This document shows, piece by piece, positions 16,783-26,485 of a DNA stretch of 64,000 nt. Where the stretch lies: positions 1-64,000 of the forward strand of contig CAVSBJ010000008.1 in the NCBI GenBank assembly GCA_963726105.1, in the 5' to 3' direction. The first letter of the stretch is position 1. Each line of letters starts with the position of its first letter. The stretch is from Roseiarcus sp963726105. GTDB taxonomy: Bacteria > Pseudomonadota > Alphaproteobacteria > Rhizobiales > Beijerinckiaceae. The notes beneath the pieces are model-generated. The model made no database searches, was not told the origin of the DNA, and was given only the letters and a program-made list of their open reading frames with translations. The translations under genes and the position numbers were made by a program.

Positions 16783-17912
16783 CTATTCGACATCCTCAAC
16801 AGCCACTGTTCGGCCGGAAAGACGCTGAGCCAGCGAAGCCTCCATGAATGGGTCCAGATCGCCATCGAGAACGTCAGCAGGGGCACCGGAGACGTACCCT
16901 GTGCGAAGGTCTTTCACCATCTGATAGGGCTGGAGCACATACGAGCGTATCTGGTGGCCCCATCCAATGTCGGTCTTGGACGCGGCGTCCGCGTTCGCCT
17001 TCTCCTCACGCGCCTCGAGCTCCCGCTCATAGAGCCGGGCGCGCAGCATGTTCCATGCGGTCGCCCAATTCTTGTGCTGTGAGCGCTCGGACTGGCAAGC
17101 GACGACAATACCGGTCGGCAGATGCGTGATGCGAACAGCAGACTCGGTCTTGTTGACGTGTTGGCCGCCTGCGCCAGAAGCCCGGTAGGTGTCAATTCGG
17201 CAGTCGCTCTCGTTGACCTCGATCTTTATCCGGTCGTCAACGACTGGATAAACCCAGATCGAGGCAAAGCTTGTGTGACGACGCGCGTTCGAATCGAACG
17301 GGGATATGCGCACCAGGCGATGGACGCCTGACTCGGTCTTTAGCCACCCGTGCGAATTGTGTCCCTTAACGGCAATAGTTGCGGACTTGATGCCGGCCTC
17401 ATCCCCATTCGTCTCTTCAATCAGCTCGACTTCGAACTTCCGCCGCTCCGCCCAACGCATGTACATGCGCAGAAGCATTCTCGCCCAGTCGCAGCTTTCG
17501 GTGCCGCCGGCGCCCGAATGCACCTCAAGATATGTGTCATTCGCGTCCGCTTCGCCGGAAAGCAGCGCTTCAAGTTGGCGCCGTTCCCCCTCGGCCTTCA
17601 AACCCCTTAAGGCGGCGATCCCTTCTGATTCACTCGCCTGGTCGCCTTCTGCTTCCCCAAGCTCAACCAAGGTCGCTGCGTCCTCAAGATCGCGCTCGAT
17701 CTTCGCCAGCGAACCCAGACGGTCTTCCAGCACCGTCCGCTCCCGCATCACCTTTTCGGCCGCGTCGGGCTTGGTCCACAGGGTGGGATCTTCAGATTTC
17801 GCATTGAGTTCGCCTAGACGACGCTGAGCAGCGTCGACGTCAAAGATGCCTCCTCAGCAGTCCCACGGACTGCTTAATCGAATTCGACCAACTGTTCGGC
17901 TTCGGCGCGCAT
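16783..17912 (-). CDS. prfB: peptide chain release factor 2
   Basis: RF2 ends translation at UGA and UAA in the ribosomal A site. The tripeptide SPF (RLVRISPFDSNARR) that reads the stop codon and the catalytic GGQ (GAGGQHVNKTES) are both present; the main frame gives 322 residues (16783–17751 and its upstream extension). The gene contains the classic +1 site, CTT TGA C at 17839–17845, which joins SIKQSVGLLRRHL to DVDAAQRRLGELNAKSED. The usual start MRAEAEQLVE at 17912 is one base out of frame with SIKQ, which is odd for an essential gene. The corrected product would be about 375 residues, the normal size. Confidence 0.9.
17839..17854 (-). promoter_or_regulatory. prfB programmed +1 frameshift site with internal Shine–Dalgarno
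   Basis: Read on the minus strand the site is AGGAGG, CAT, CTT TGA C. This is the same layout as E. coli prfB (AGGGGG, TAT, CTT TGA C), with the same 3-base spacing from the Shine–Dalgarno-like sequence to CTT. When RF2 is scarce, ribosomes slip +1 on CTT at the slow UGA and make full-length RF2. This is established autoregulation for the family. Confidence 0.93.
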
Positions 17913-17966
17913 GACCCACCAACGAAAATAATAAGCATATGACCGACGCACGGACGTCTGAATCCT

Positions 17967-20372
17967 CTAATAGAGTCCGCCCGTCCCGGATCCAATCGCT
18001 CGCTCGCTTCGGGACGATGTCTGGGCGGATTCGCCCCAACCGCCCCCGCCCCCATAAGAATCTGGCGGCCCAGTGCCCGGCTTAAACGCCTCCATGATCG
18101 AACCCGAACCGGTCGATCGCATGCCGGAATGAACGTCCACCGAGATAAGCTTGATCCCGGGTGGAATGCGGAACGGCGTGTCGGGCGTGTCCTTGAGCGC
18201 CATTTTCATAAAGTCACGGAAAATAGGCGCGGTATAGAGAGCGGCCTGCGCGCTGCCGCCGAGAGAACGCGGCTTGTCGTAACCCATGAACACGCCGAAC
18301 GCGAGGTTTGGTGAATAACCTACGAACCAAAGATCCTTCGCGTCGTTCGTCGTCCCGGTTTTGCCAGCGAGATGCTTGCCGACTTCCTTGATCGCGATGC
18401 CGGTGCCCCGCTGGATGACGCCCTCCAGAATCGAGGTCACCTGATAGGAGGTTAGCGGATCGATCACTTGTTCGCGTTTGTCGATCAAGTGCGGCTCTGG
18501 CTGATTGTTCCACGTCTGAGCGTCGCAGCCTTCGCAGATCCGCTCGTCATGCTTGTAGATCGTGTTGCCCCAACGGTCTTGTATTCGATCGATCAGGGTC
18601 GCCTTCACCCGTTTCCCGCCGTTTGCAAACATTGAATAGCCGGTGATCATGCGCAGCACTGTGGTCTCGCCAGCGCCAATTGACATGGACAGGAACGGCG
18701 GCAAGTTGTCGTAGATGCCGAAACGCTTGGCGTATTCGACGATCAACGGCATGCCGATGTCCCGCGCCAACCTGATCGTCATTAGGTTGATCGAATGCTC
18801 GACGCCGAATCGCAGCGTGTGTTGGCCGCCTGACGTTCCTTCAAAGTTCGCTGGAGTCCATAGCTGGCCACTGCCGTCGTCGATCGTGATCGGCGCGTCC
18901 AAAAGGGTCGAGGAGGGCGTGTAGCCGTTGTCTAGAGCCGCGGCGTAGACAAAAGGCTTGAATGACGACCCCGGCTGACGCTGTGCTTGCGTCGCCCGAT
19001 TGAACTCCGATTCGTCAAAAGAAAATCCGCCGACCATCGCCAATACGCGGCCAGTGAATGGATCCATGGCGATGCAGGCGCCAGACACTTCCGGGATCTG
19101 ACGCAGGCGATATTCGCCGTCGTGGCCCGGGATCGGCTCGACGTAGAAGACGTCGCCGGGCTTGACCACTCCCTTTATTCCACGACCAGTCCAGCGCGCG
19201 CCTTCGACCGTGACTACGCCTGTCCGACGATTGGCGACGACCGCGCCTGATTTGTCCCGCTCAGGCTGAAGACCAATTCTCACGGCCGCATTGCTGACAT
19301 CAAGCGCCACCGCGAGAACCCACGGCTTGATGTCGCCGTAAGATGGAATATCGGCCAGCGGGACGCCCCAATCCTGGCCAATGTCGATCGTCTTGAGCGT
19401 CCCGTGCCACCCGTATGCTTCGTCATAGCGTACGAGACCGTCAACAAGCGCCTTACGCGCCATCAACTGAACCTTCGGGTCGAGCGTGGTGCGGACTGAA
19501 AGGCCGCCCTCGTAAAGCTTCTGCTCCCCATACCTCTCCTGCAGTTCGCGCCTGACTTCTTCCGCGAAGAATCCCGCGGCGATCGAATTTGGGGTCAGGA
19601 CGCGCGGATTGACCACCAAAGGCTCCGCCCGAGCCTCGTTCGCTTGCTTTGCCGTGATATAGCGATCTTCCTCCATGCGGCCGATAACATAGTTCCGCCG
19701 TTCCACGGCGCGATCATGATCGCGAAACGGGTTGAGCGAGCTCGGCTCCTTCGGCAGCGCTGCAAGATAGGCGACTTCGGCAATGCTCAGTTCATGAACG
19801 GATTTATTGAAATAATTGAGCGCCGCGGCGGCGACACCGTAATTGGAAAGGCCAAGATAGATCTCGTTGAGGTAGAGTTCGAGAATTTTCTCCTTCGAAT
19901 AAGCGGACTCTATTCGCAGACTGAGCAAGATCTCACGAATCTTTCGATCGAAGGTTCGGTCTGAATTCAACAAAAAGTTCTTGGCTACCTGCTGCGTGAT
20001 GGTGGAAGCGCCTTGAATGTGACGTGACCCCTGCATGTAAACCATGCCGGCGCGGACAATTCCTTCAGGGTCGACGCCCCAATGATTGTAGAAATTTTTA
20101 TCCTCGGCCGAGATGAAGGCATGCTTGACCAAGTCGGGAATCTCGTCCGATGGCAAGTAAAGTCGTCGCTCGCGCGAGTATTCGGCAAGCAAGCTTCCGT
20201 CTGCCGCGTGCACACGCGTCATAACCGGCGGTTCATAATTCTTCAGTAGAGTGTAGTCGGGGAGATCCTGCTCGTACTTCCATAGGACGCCGGCGAAGAT
20301 CGCCGCGGCCGCGACGAACACTAACGCGCCCGTCGCAAACATGAAGCCGATAATCCGAGCGATCCCGCGCAT
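17967..20372 (-). CDS. mrcA: penicillin-binding protein 1A, bifunctional peptidoglycan synthase
   Basis: The protein has 801 residues. It polymerises lipid II and cross-links peptides at the inner membrane. An N-terminal membrane anchor (FMFATGALVFVAAAAIFAGV) precedes the GT51 glycosyltransferase with catalytic Glu90 (EDKNFYNHWG), GASTITQQVAKN and LYLNEIYLG. The transpeptidase has S469-SFK (active serine motif), SIN at 527–529 and KTG at 671–673. A PCB_OB-like insert lies between. The C-terminus is Gly/Ser-rich. It sits between amiC and prfB, 55 bases before the prfB start, probably in one transcript. Confidence 0.96.
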   Translation of the reverse strand: MRGIARIIGFMFATGALVFVAAAAIFAGVLWKYEQDLPDYTLLKNYEPPVMTRVHAADGSLLAEYSRERRLYLPSDEIPDLVKHAFISAEDKNFYNHWGVDPEGIVRAGMVYMQGSRHIQGASTITQQVAKNFLLNSDRTFDRKIREILLSLRIESAYSKEKILELYLNEIYLGLSNYGVAAAALNYFNKSVHELSIAEVAYLAALPKEPSSLNPFRDHDRAVERRNYVIGRMEEDRYITAKQANEARAEPLVVNPRVLTPNSIAAGFFAEEVRRELQERYGEQKLYEGGLSVRTTLDPKVQLMARKALVDGLVRYDEAYGWHGTLKTIDIGQDWGVPLADIPSYGDIKPWVLAVALDVSNAAVRIGLQPERDKSGAVVANRRTGVVTVEGARWTGRGIKGVVKPGDVFYVEPIPGHDGEYRLRQIPEVSGACIAMDPFTGRVLAMVGGFSFDESEFNRATQAQRQPGSSFKPFVYAAALDNGYTPSSTLLDAPITIDDGSGQLWTPANFEGTSGGQHTLRFGVEHSINLMTIRLARDIGMPLIVEYAKRFGIYDNLPPFLSMSIGAGETTVLRMITGYSMFANGGKRVKATLIDRIQDRWGNTIYKHDERICEGCDAQTWNNQPEPHLIDKREQVIDPLTSYQVTSILEGVIQRGTGIAIKEVGKHLAGKTGTTNDAKDLWFVGYSPNLAFGVFMGYDKPRSLGGSAQAALYTAPIFRDFMKMALKDTPDTPFRIPPGIKLISVDVHSGMRSTGSGSIMEAFKPGTGPPDSYGGGGGWGESAQTSSRSERAIGSGTGGLY

Positions 20373-20618
20373 CTCTCGATCGAAGCCTTCCGTTGCGCCC
20401 GTCGGCGAGCGCGCGCGGCGTCGAGACGAACCTGAACTCCAGCGCTTAACGGCGCGGACCTACGAAACGTCGCGCCGACTTTCAGACGTGGCCGGATTCA
20501 GTCGAATCCAAATCCCTTATCCACCCTCTCATGCTTGAGTAAGGCGAATCTATGATCGACGGCTTTCGCACCAGAAACTCGCACGCCATTAGCGCGGAGC
20601 GCCCGGTGGGCGCAAGCT

Positions 20619-21863
20619 TTAATGCACAGCTTCCTGAACAACCGACGCGACGCCACTGTCCGCCGATGGACCGTTGTCCGGCTTTCCGACGCCTGCAAAG
20701 AACGCGTCGATTTCCTTGACCATTGCGGCCGCAGTTTTGGTTTGCCATTCCGGCGAGGAGAGAAATTGGACGTCCTGGGCGCTCGATAGATAACCGAGTT
20801 CCACGAGCACGGAGGGAAACTCCGGCGCCTTTAGGACGACGAAGCCCGCTGAGCGTTCCGGATTGCGATTGAGCCTCGTGACCGCCTTCAGACGCTGGAC
20901 GAGGCCTCGCGAAAAAATGTGGGCGTAAGTGCGAGTTTCTCGACGCTTCAGATCGAAAAGAATGTCCGCCACGTCTAGCTCACCCGGCCGGGCTGCGACG
21001 CCAGGAGGCCTACCGGCAGCGTTCTCGCGCGCGGCGATGCGAGCGGCTTCCGCGTCGGAAGCGCGATCAGCCACTGTATAGACCGTGGAACCGCTTACGT
21101 TCGCATCCTCGCTCAGCGTGTCAGCGTGAACGGAGACCAACAGAGATGCGTTCGCCTTGCGAGCGATCGCGACCCGATCGTCGAGATCGACATATTGATC
21201 CCCGTAGCGCGTCATTATAATGGAGTAGCGCTTAGTCTCGTCGAGCTGGCGCTTCAGTTCAGCACAGAAGTCAAAAACCAGCGCCTTTTCCTGCACCCCG
21301 CCGAGGCCGCGCGCGCCGCCGTCAATTCCGCCGTGACCTGGATCAAGAACGATGACCGGTTGGGGTCGGGCCGGGATCGAAAGGGCGCGTGCAGCTGAGT
21401 GGGCCGAGCGGACCAAGTCGGCAAAGGCGGATGAATCGCAGGGCTTCAGTTCGATGGTGAGCCGCGCCGCGGGCGCGCCTTCCACTATGGGTTGCGCGGA
21501 AACCCCAACGGGACAGGCGGAGCGCCCAAGGTCGATAACAACTCGGGATTTGCCGGGCGCGAGCAAGCCGAACCGAAAGCCCTTCACGAGCGAATTATTC
21601 GACACTGCCCCAAGCCGCCCGATCGATGGGTCGAGTTGAAAGGTCACCTCGGGCATGTCGACGATAACGCGATCCGGCGAGGCCAGAGCGGAAGCTTGAG
21701 CGTCGACCGATTGAGACAAGTCGAACACCAGTTTCGCTTCGCCATCATCCTGAGAGAATCGAGCGGCGACGGCGACGGGCGGCGCTTCCCCCGCAAAGCA
21801 CTGAAGAGGCGCTGCTGTAAGCGCAAAGACAGTGAGAGCCGCTAGCCGTCGAATTTGCGCCAT
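20619..21863 (-). CDS. amiC: N-acetylmuramoyl-L-alanine amidase (AmiC type)
   Basis: The protein has 414 residues with a signal peptide (AALTVFALTAAPLQCFA). It cleaves the bond between MurNAc and the stem peptide, chiefly for daughter cell separation. An N-terminal AMIN domain (about 30–140, KLVFDLSQSV, RVVIDLG) should target it to the septum. The Amidase_3 domain shows zinc ligands His in LDPGHGGIDGG, Glu in QEKALVFDF and His in SVHADT, plus catalytic Glu in VLVELGYLS. An IS begins 62 bases upstream of the start. Confidence 0.95.
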   Translation of the reverse strand: MAQIRRLAALTVFALTAAPLQCFAGEAPPVAVAARFSQDDGEAKLVFDLSQSVDAQASALASPDRVIVDMPEVTFQLDPSIGRLGAVSNNSLVKGFRFGLLAPGKSRVVIDLGRSACPVGVSAQPIVEGAPAARLTIELKPCDSSAFADLVRSAHSAARALSIPARPQPVIVLDPGHGGIDGGARGLGGVQEKALVFDFCAELKRQLDETKRYSIIMTRYGDQYVDLDDRVAIARKANASLLVSVHADTLSEDANVSGSTVYTVADRASDAEAARIAARENAAGRPPGVAARPGELDVADILFDLKRRETRTYAHIFSRGLVQRLKAVTRLNRNPERSAGFVVLKAPEFPSVLVELGYLSSAQDVQFLSSPEWQTKTAAAMVKEIDAFFAGVGKPDNGPSADSGVASVVQEAVH

Positions 21864-21924
21864 TCCGCTCCCCTAGGCGCTCCCGCCATCCGCTATTAGT
21901 GCCAACATTGCAATTGCGCAATTA

Positions 21925-22808
21925 CTAGGCCGTGTGGACGAATTTTCGACAGATGATGTTTTTGGGATTCCCGCGGTGAATCAGGCGTGATTCATAGGAC
22001 TCCGACCGAATCAGGGGCCGGGGTCCATGTCGACAAAGATGGATGAGAACGATTGGGCGCACACGCTTGCGGTGTTCCGGGCCTGCCTGCCTCGGCGTGG
22101 ACGGAGGGCCGAGGACGATCGCCGCTTCCTCGAGGCGCTTCATTTTTTCACCGTCGAGAACGTTCGCTGGCGCGCGCTGCCGGAGCGCTTCGGTCATTGG
22201 AACAGCGTGTGGAAGCGCTTCGATCGCTTGAGCAAGGCTGGCGTCTTCGAGGCCTTCTTCGACACGCTCGCGTCCATGAGTTCCACGGCGCATCTCCTTC
22301 AGATGTTCGACTCGACCACCGTGCGCGCTCATGTCTCGGCGGCCGGAGCAAAGGGGGGCAAGAAGGCCAGGCGCTCGGGCGCTCGCGTGGCGGCTTCACC
22401 ACGAAAATCCACGCAAAATCGGACGCCTCCGGCGACATCATCGCCTTCGACCTGACCGGCGGCGAAGCCCCCGACGGGCGTCACTTCGAAACCCTGCTCG
22501 ATATCGGGCCCGACATTCAGCCGCGCGCCGTCATCTGCGACAAAGGCTACGCCAGCAAGGCCAACCGGGACGCCGCGAGAGCGCGCGGCGTCGCTCCGGT
22601 CATCCCGCACAAGGCGAACGAAAAGAACAAGCCGGCCTTCTTCGCACGAACGCTCTACAAAGCCCGCGCCCGCATCGAGCAGGGCGTCGGACGGCTCAAG
22701 CGCTTCAAGCGGGTCGCGCTACGCTGCGAAAAGACCGCCCAAAACTTCAGATCGATCGTCAGCTTCGCCGCCGGCCTATGCTTGATCAAATTCGTCCACA
22801 CGACCTAG
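21925..22808 (+). mobile_element. complete IS427-type IS5-family element, about 880 bp
   Basis: The ends are CTAGGCCGTGTGGACGAATTT and the complement of CTAGGTCGTGTGGACGAATTT, with CTAG (or TA) at both sides. The CTAG may be the target duplication. A two-frame transposase fills it. A 300-base inverted partial copy lies at 14458–14757. It sits between amiC and rne, which are divergent, and so splits their shared upstream region. Confidence 0.93.
22027..22808 (+). CDS. IS5-family transposase made by frameshift fusion of two ORFs
   Basis: The first frame starts MSTKMDENDWAHTLAVFRAC and carries the first Asp in MFDSTTVRAH. It would stop at 22455. The second frame (–1) carries GRSRGGFTTKIHAKSDASGD, the second Asp in VICDKGYASK and the Glu in ARIEQGVGRLKRF, ending at 22808. 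The frames overlap at AAAGGGGGG (22350–22358), a likely slip site, as known for this IS group. All three catalytic acids are present only in the fused product. Confidence 0.88.
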
Positions 22809-23447
22809 CCTTGGGGCTGACCGCTCGCGGGTTGGCCAAAGGACTAGCGCTTGCGGAAAAATGAGCCGACGAAACCTTTTACGTGCGGTTAACACGAGGA
22901 GCACTAGGCATTTGCGCTAAATCACACTCGGGAAAAGAACTTGCCAAGGCCCAGCGAGGCGCCTATTTGTGGTGCGTTGCGAATTCGGACCGGATTCGCG
23001 CAGTCGGCTCGTTTAAGGTTGAGCGAGGCGTTTAGTCGGGACCATCAGACGATGGCCTGCGGGTTGCGCGGACAGGCCGGGGTCGGTCATTGCCCATCAG
23101 ACACTTGCCACTTCAGTACGCGGGCGAGCGTCGGGGCGGAAGTTGCGAGCGGGCGGCGGGAAAGAAACCTGCCGGACAAGCCGGCGGCCCGGCTCGGATC
23201 GAAATCGTGACATCAGCGCCAAAGGCGCTTGAAGGGCGACGTGCTTCGGCGCGCTTTGTTTCAGGTTTGAAGATGGCCGGATGGCAAATCCAATTCGCGG
23301 TGACCGCCGCTCGGGCGGCGCGGAAGTTTTGCCCGGACGCCGTGGCGTCTGAACATTTCGTGCCTGCGCCGTTGCCATTCGCATTCCCGTGTTTTTCCAT
23401 CTCCAGCATAGACGCCCCACGTGGCGCCGTCGGGTGGCGCAGATGCC
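22809..23447. other. gene-free stretch upstream of rne
   Basis: No supported gene lies here. The region follows the IS and leads to the rne hairpin. It would contain the rne promoter and a long 5' leader. Several GC-rich inverted segments are present (for example GCCGCTCGGGCGGC near 23305), but I cannot assign them. Long rne leaders with regulatory structure are known in other proteobacteria. Confidence 0.5.
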
Positions 23448-23477
23448 TCTCGCCGCGCGCTTTCGCGCGCGGCGAGA
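23448..23477 (+). promoter_or_regulatory. perfect 13-bp hairpin over the rne ribosome site
   Basis: TCTCGCCGCGCGC at 23448–23460 pairs perfectly with 23465–23477 around a TTTC loop. The 3' arm ends in GCGAGA and the ribosome site GAGAGAG (23473–23480) partly lies inside it, 6–7 bases before the ATG at 23487. A stem this strong should hide the ribosome site. It could be cut or bound by RNase E itself; that is inference from E. coli rne autoregulation through its 5' leader. Confidence 0.7.
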
Positions 23478-23486
23478 GAGTTTATC

Positions 23487-26363
23487 ATGGCAAACAAAAT
23501 GATCATCGACGCTTCCCACCCGGAGGAAACCAGGGTGGTCGTCCTGCGGGGAAATCGCGTCGAGGAGTTTGACTTCGAGTCAGCAAGCAAACGGCCTCTA
23601 CGGGGTAATATCTATCTTGCAAAGGTCACCCGCGTAGAGCCCTCGCTCCAGGCCGCCTTCATCGACTACGGCGGAAATCGCCATGGCTTTCTTGCTTTCT
23701 CAGAAATTCACCCGGACTACTACCAAATCCCGGTCGCTGACCGTCAGGCACTTCTTGAAGAAGACGCCCAATCCCAGCGGGAGGAGGACGAAGAGGCCGG
23801 CGGCGAGAGACGCAGCAGGCGCCATCGCTACCCGCGGCGCAGGGGAGTTGAAACCCGCGCCGAGGATGGCGAGACCGTTTCGGAACCGGCGCCTATGGAG
23901 GAGTCCGGTTCGGAAGGATTGGCTCAGAAGACGCCTATTGCGAATCGTCAAGGAGAAACCTCTGACACCGAGGCCGGGGTCTACGAGTCTTCGCAGGTCG
24001 CGGTTTCGCAAGAGTTGAACTCGATTGACACAATCTCGGCCGAAGCTGGCGAGCCGGTCGAGGATTTGGCCGCCGATCTGGCCTTAGAACCGACAGAGGC
24101 TCGGGCTCTCGATCCAGCGGGCGCTGCGGCGTTCGACCAAAGCGCGTCGATCCCCATACCAGGCGATGAACATATTCCGGTCGCTGAACTCAAGCGCGAC
24201 GCCGAGCATGAGGCGCACTCGGTTGCGGAAGACGTCCATGAAGTGACGACGCTTGAGGGTGGCTCCGAAGAGTGGGTGGCGAGCGACAAGCAGCGAACAG
24301 AGGACGAAGGCGAGCCTGTCGAGCAGATTGGCGGCGATGCGTTGGAAGAGCTTCCGCGACGTCCCCAGCGTTTGCGGCGCCAGTACAAAATTCAGGAGGT
24401 AATCAAGCGTCGGCAGGTTTTGCTCGTGCAAGTCGTTAAAGAGGAACGAGGTAATAAGGGGGCGGCGCTCACCACTTACCTTTCCCTAGCTGGGCGCTAT
24501 TCGGTTTTGATGCCCAATACCGCCCGTGGAGGCGGCATTTCGCGCAAAATCACCAATACCCAGGACCGCAGCCGACTGAAGGCAATCGCAGAAGAGCTCG
24601 ATGTTCCGGAGGGCATGGGAGTTATTCTCCGCACGGCGGGCGCTTCGCGCACCAAACCAGAGGTCAAGCGCGATTTCGAATACTTGTTACGGATGTGGGA
24701 AACCGTGCGAGAGACAACTCTCACCTCCAGCGCGCCGACACTCGTCTACGAAGAGGGTTCGCTCATAAAAAGGGCGATCCGCGATCTTTACAGCAAAGAG
24801 GTTGAAGAGATCACTGTTGCAGGGGAGGCTGGGTATCACGAGGCCAGGCAATTTATGCGCCTCCTAATGCCAAGCCACATCAACAGCGTGCAACTCTATC
24901 GCGACGCCCCGCCGATCTTCGCCAACGCTGGAGTCGAATCGCAACTCGACGCGATGTTTTCCAACCAGGTAACCCTGAAGTCGGGCGGCTACATCGTTTT
25001 CAACCAGACCGAGGCGCTGGTCGCAATCGATGTCAACTCCGGACGATCCACTCGCGAACACAATATCGAAGATACTGCGGTGCGCACCAATCTTGAGGCC
25101 GCCGAAGAAATCGCGCGTCAGCTGCGTCTACGCGACCTCGCCGGGCTCATCGTGGTCGACTTCATTGACATGGAGGAATCACGCAATAACCGTGCGGTCG
25201 AGAGGCGGATCAAGGACGCGCTGAAAAATGACCGCGCCCGCATCCAGGTCGGCCGCATTTCGCACTTCGGCCTGCTTGAAATGTCGCGTCAGCGCATCCG
25301 GACCGGCGTTCTCGAAGGCTCGACGGTGACCTGTCCGCACTGCCAGGGCTCTGGCGTCGTGCGATCGACCGCTTCAATCGCTCTGCATGTGTTGCGTGTG
25401 CTTGAGGACGCCCTGATTAAGAGCTCGACCCACGACCTCACGGTGCAAACGCGCACGCCTGTGGCCCTCTACATACTCAATCAGAAGCGCGTCAATCTGC
25501 GGGATCTCGAACGCCGGTTTGGCGTCGTGATCGTCGTCGAGGCGGACAACTCGCTGAGTGGCGCTAACTACTACGCAATAGAGCGCGGTGAGCTGGCAAC
25601 CGGGGTTAAGAGCGAAGCAGGGTCAGTGAAATCGGTGGCTGAGATTGCGCCGGTCATCGAGGAGATTGGGTCAGTTGGGGCGGAGGAAGATGAGGGCTTA
25701 GAGGCCCGCGTCGAGGAGAATGAAGAGGTAGCGCTTCTAGGCGACCACGAGGGCGGCGCGTTGCTGGAAGAAAGTGAAGTCGGCCGTCGCCGCCGCCGTC
25801 GCCGTCGTCGTCGTGGAGAGCGGCCATTCGGGGACAACCCCTCGCGAGAAGCCCCACAGCCGACGGACGAAGGTTTGGCAGTCGTCGCCGAAATAGGGGG
25901 TGATCTCGTTGGGTCGAGCGGGGATGCTGACGCCTTCGACCGAAGAGGTGTAGGCAGCGGAGGAGAGCGTCACCGTCGATCGAGAGGTTCGCGCGGTGGG
26001 CGAAGTCGATTCCGGCGAGCTGATGAAGAGGCGGCGGTTGAGACGTCCGCGCCGGGATTCGATTCCCCCCCCCCGATGGTGCTTGAGCAAGAATTCGCTG
26101 GGTCCGAAGCAGATTATTCCGCCCCCCCAACGTCCGGTGGCCCGACCTCTCATGAAGAGACGCCGACCGTGCTATCTCCGGTCGCTGAGGCGGACGAGCC
26201 GGTGACCCGCGCCGCCAATGCGGAGCCGGCCGTCGCTCCGTTTGCTACGGCGCCGGCCGAAACCTCGGCCGAGGCGCAAGCAGCTCCGTCATCGACTGAG
26301 CCGCCGCGTCCGCGCCGTAGCGGCTGGTGGCAGCGTGCACGCGCGAGTGTCATTGGGAAATAA
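23487..26363 (+). CDS. rne: ribonuclease E
   Basis: The protein has 958 residues from MANKMIIDASHPEETRVVVL. It is the main mRNA-decay and rRNA/tRNA-processing endonuclease and the degradosome scaffold. The S1 domain is split by an acidic insert (about residues 92–295), as in other alphaproteobacterial RNase E proteins, and resumes at QYKIQEVIKRRQ. The catalytic acids are in VAIDVNSG (about 513) and DFIDM (about 558), and the zinc-link cysteines in CPHCQGSG (about 617). The C-terminal scaffold has a run of ten or more arginines near 770 (RNA binding) and Pro/Ala-rich disorder. It is intact. Confidence 0.96.
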   Translation: MANKMIIDASHPEETRVVVLRGNRVEEFDFESASKRPLRGNIYLAKVTRVEPSLQAAFIDYGGNRHGFLAFSEIHPDYYQIPVADRQALLEEDAQSQREEDEEAGGERRSRRHRYPRRRGVETRAEDGETVSEPAPMEESGSEGLAQKTPIANRQGETSDTEAGVYESSQVAVSQELNSIDTISAEAGEPVEDLAADLALEPTEARALDPAGAAAFDQSASIPIPGDEHIPVAELKRDAEHEAHSVAEDVHEVTTLEGGSEEWVASDKQRTEDEGEPVEQIGGDALEELPRRPQRLRRQYKIQEVIKRRQVLLVQVVKEERGNKGAALTTYLSLAGRYSVLMPNTARGGGISRKITNTQDRSRLKAIAEELDVPEGMGVILRTAGASRTKPEVKRDFEYLLRMWETVRETTLTSSAPTLVYEEGSLIKRAIRDLYSKEVEEITVAGEAGYHEARQFMRLLMPSHINSVQLYRDAPPIFANAGVESQLDAMFSNQVTLKSGGYIVFNQTEALVAIDVNSGRSTREHNIEDTAVRTNLEAAEEIARQLRLRDLAGLIVVDFIDMEESRNNRAVERRIKDALKNDRARIQVGRISHFGLLEMSRQRIRTGVLEGSTVTCPHCQGSGVVRSTASIALHVLRVLEDALIKSSTHDLTVQTRTPVALYILNQKRVNLRDLERRFGVVIVVEADNSLSGANYYAIERGELATGVKSEAGSVKSVAEIAPVIEEIGSVGAEEDEGLEARVEENEEVALLGDHEGGALLEESEVGRRRRRRRRRRGERPFGDNPSREAPQPTDEGLAVVAEIGGDLVGSSGDADAFDRRGVGSGGERHRRSRGSRGGRSRFRRADEEAAVETSAPGFDSPPPMVLEQEFAGSEADYSAPPTSGGPTSHEETPTVLSPVAEADEPVTRAANAEPAVAPFATAPAETSAEAQAAPSSTEPPRPRRSGWWQRARASVIGK

Positions 26364-26485
26364 ATCATGGAGGGAACAGGCATACGTCGTAGAAGCAGAG
26401 TTGGCAGGGCGGCCACACTTGCCGTTGAGCTGTATTCGTCGCTCGGGTGGACAAGTTCGGTCGTGGTAGGGCGGTTCGAGGCTGT

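Noticed and set aside
25780..25830. Possible trinucleotide repeat expansion in rne (CGC/CGT run)
   Set aside because: The Arg run is a normal RNA-binding feature of RNase E C-terminal regions and uses mixed codons.
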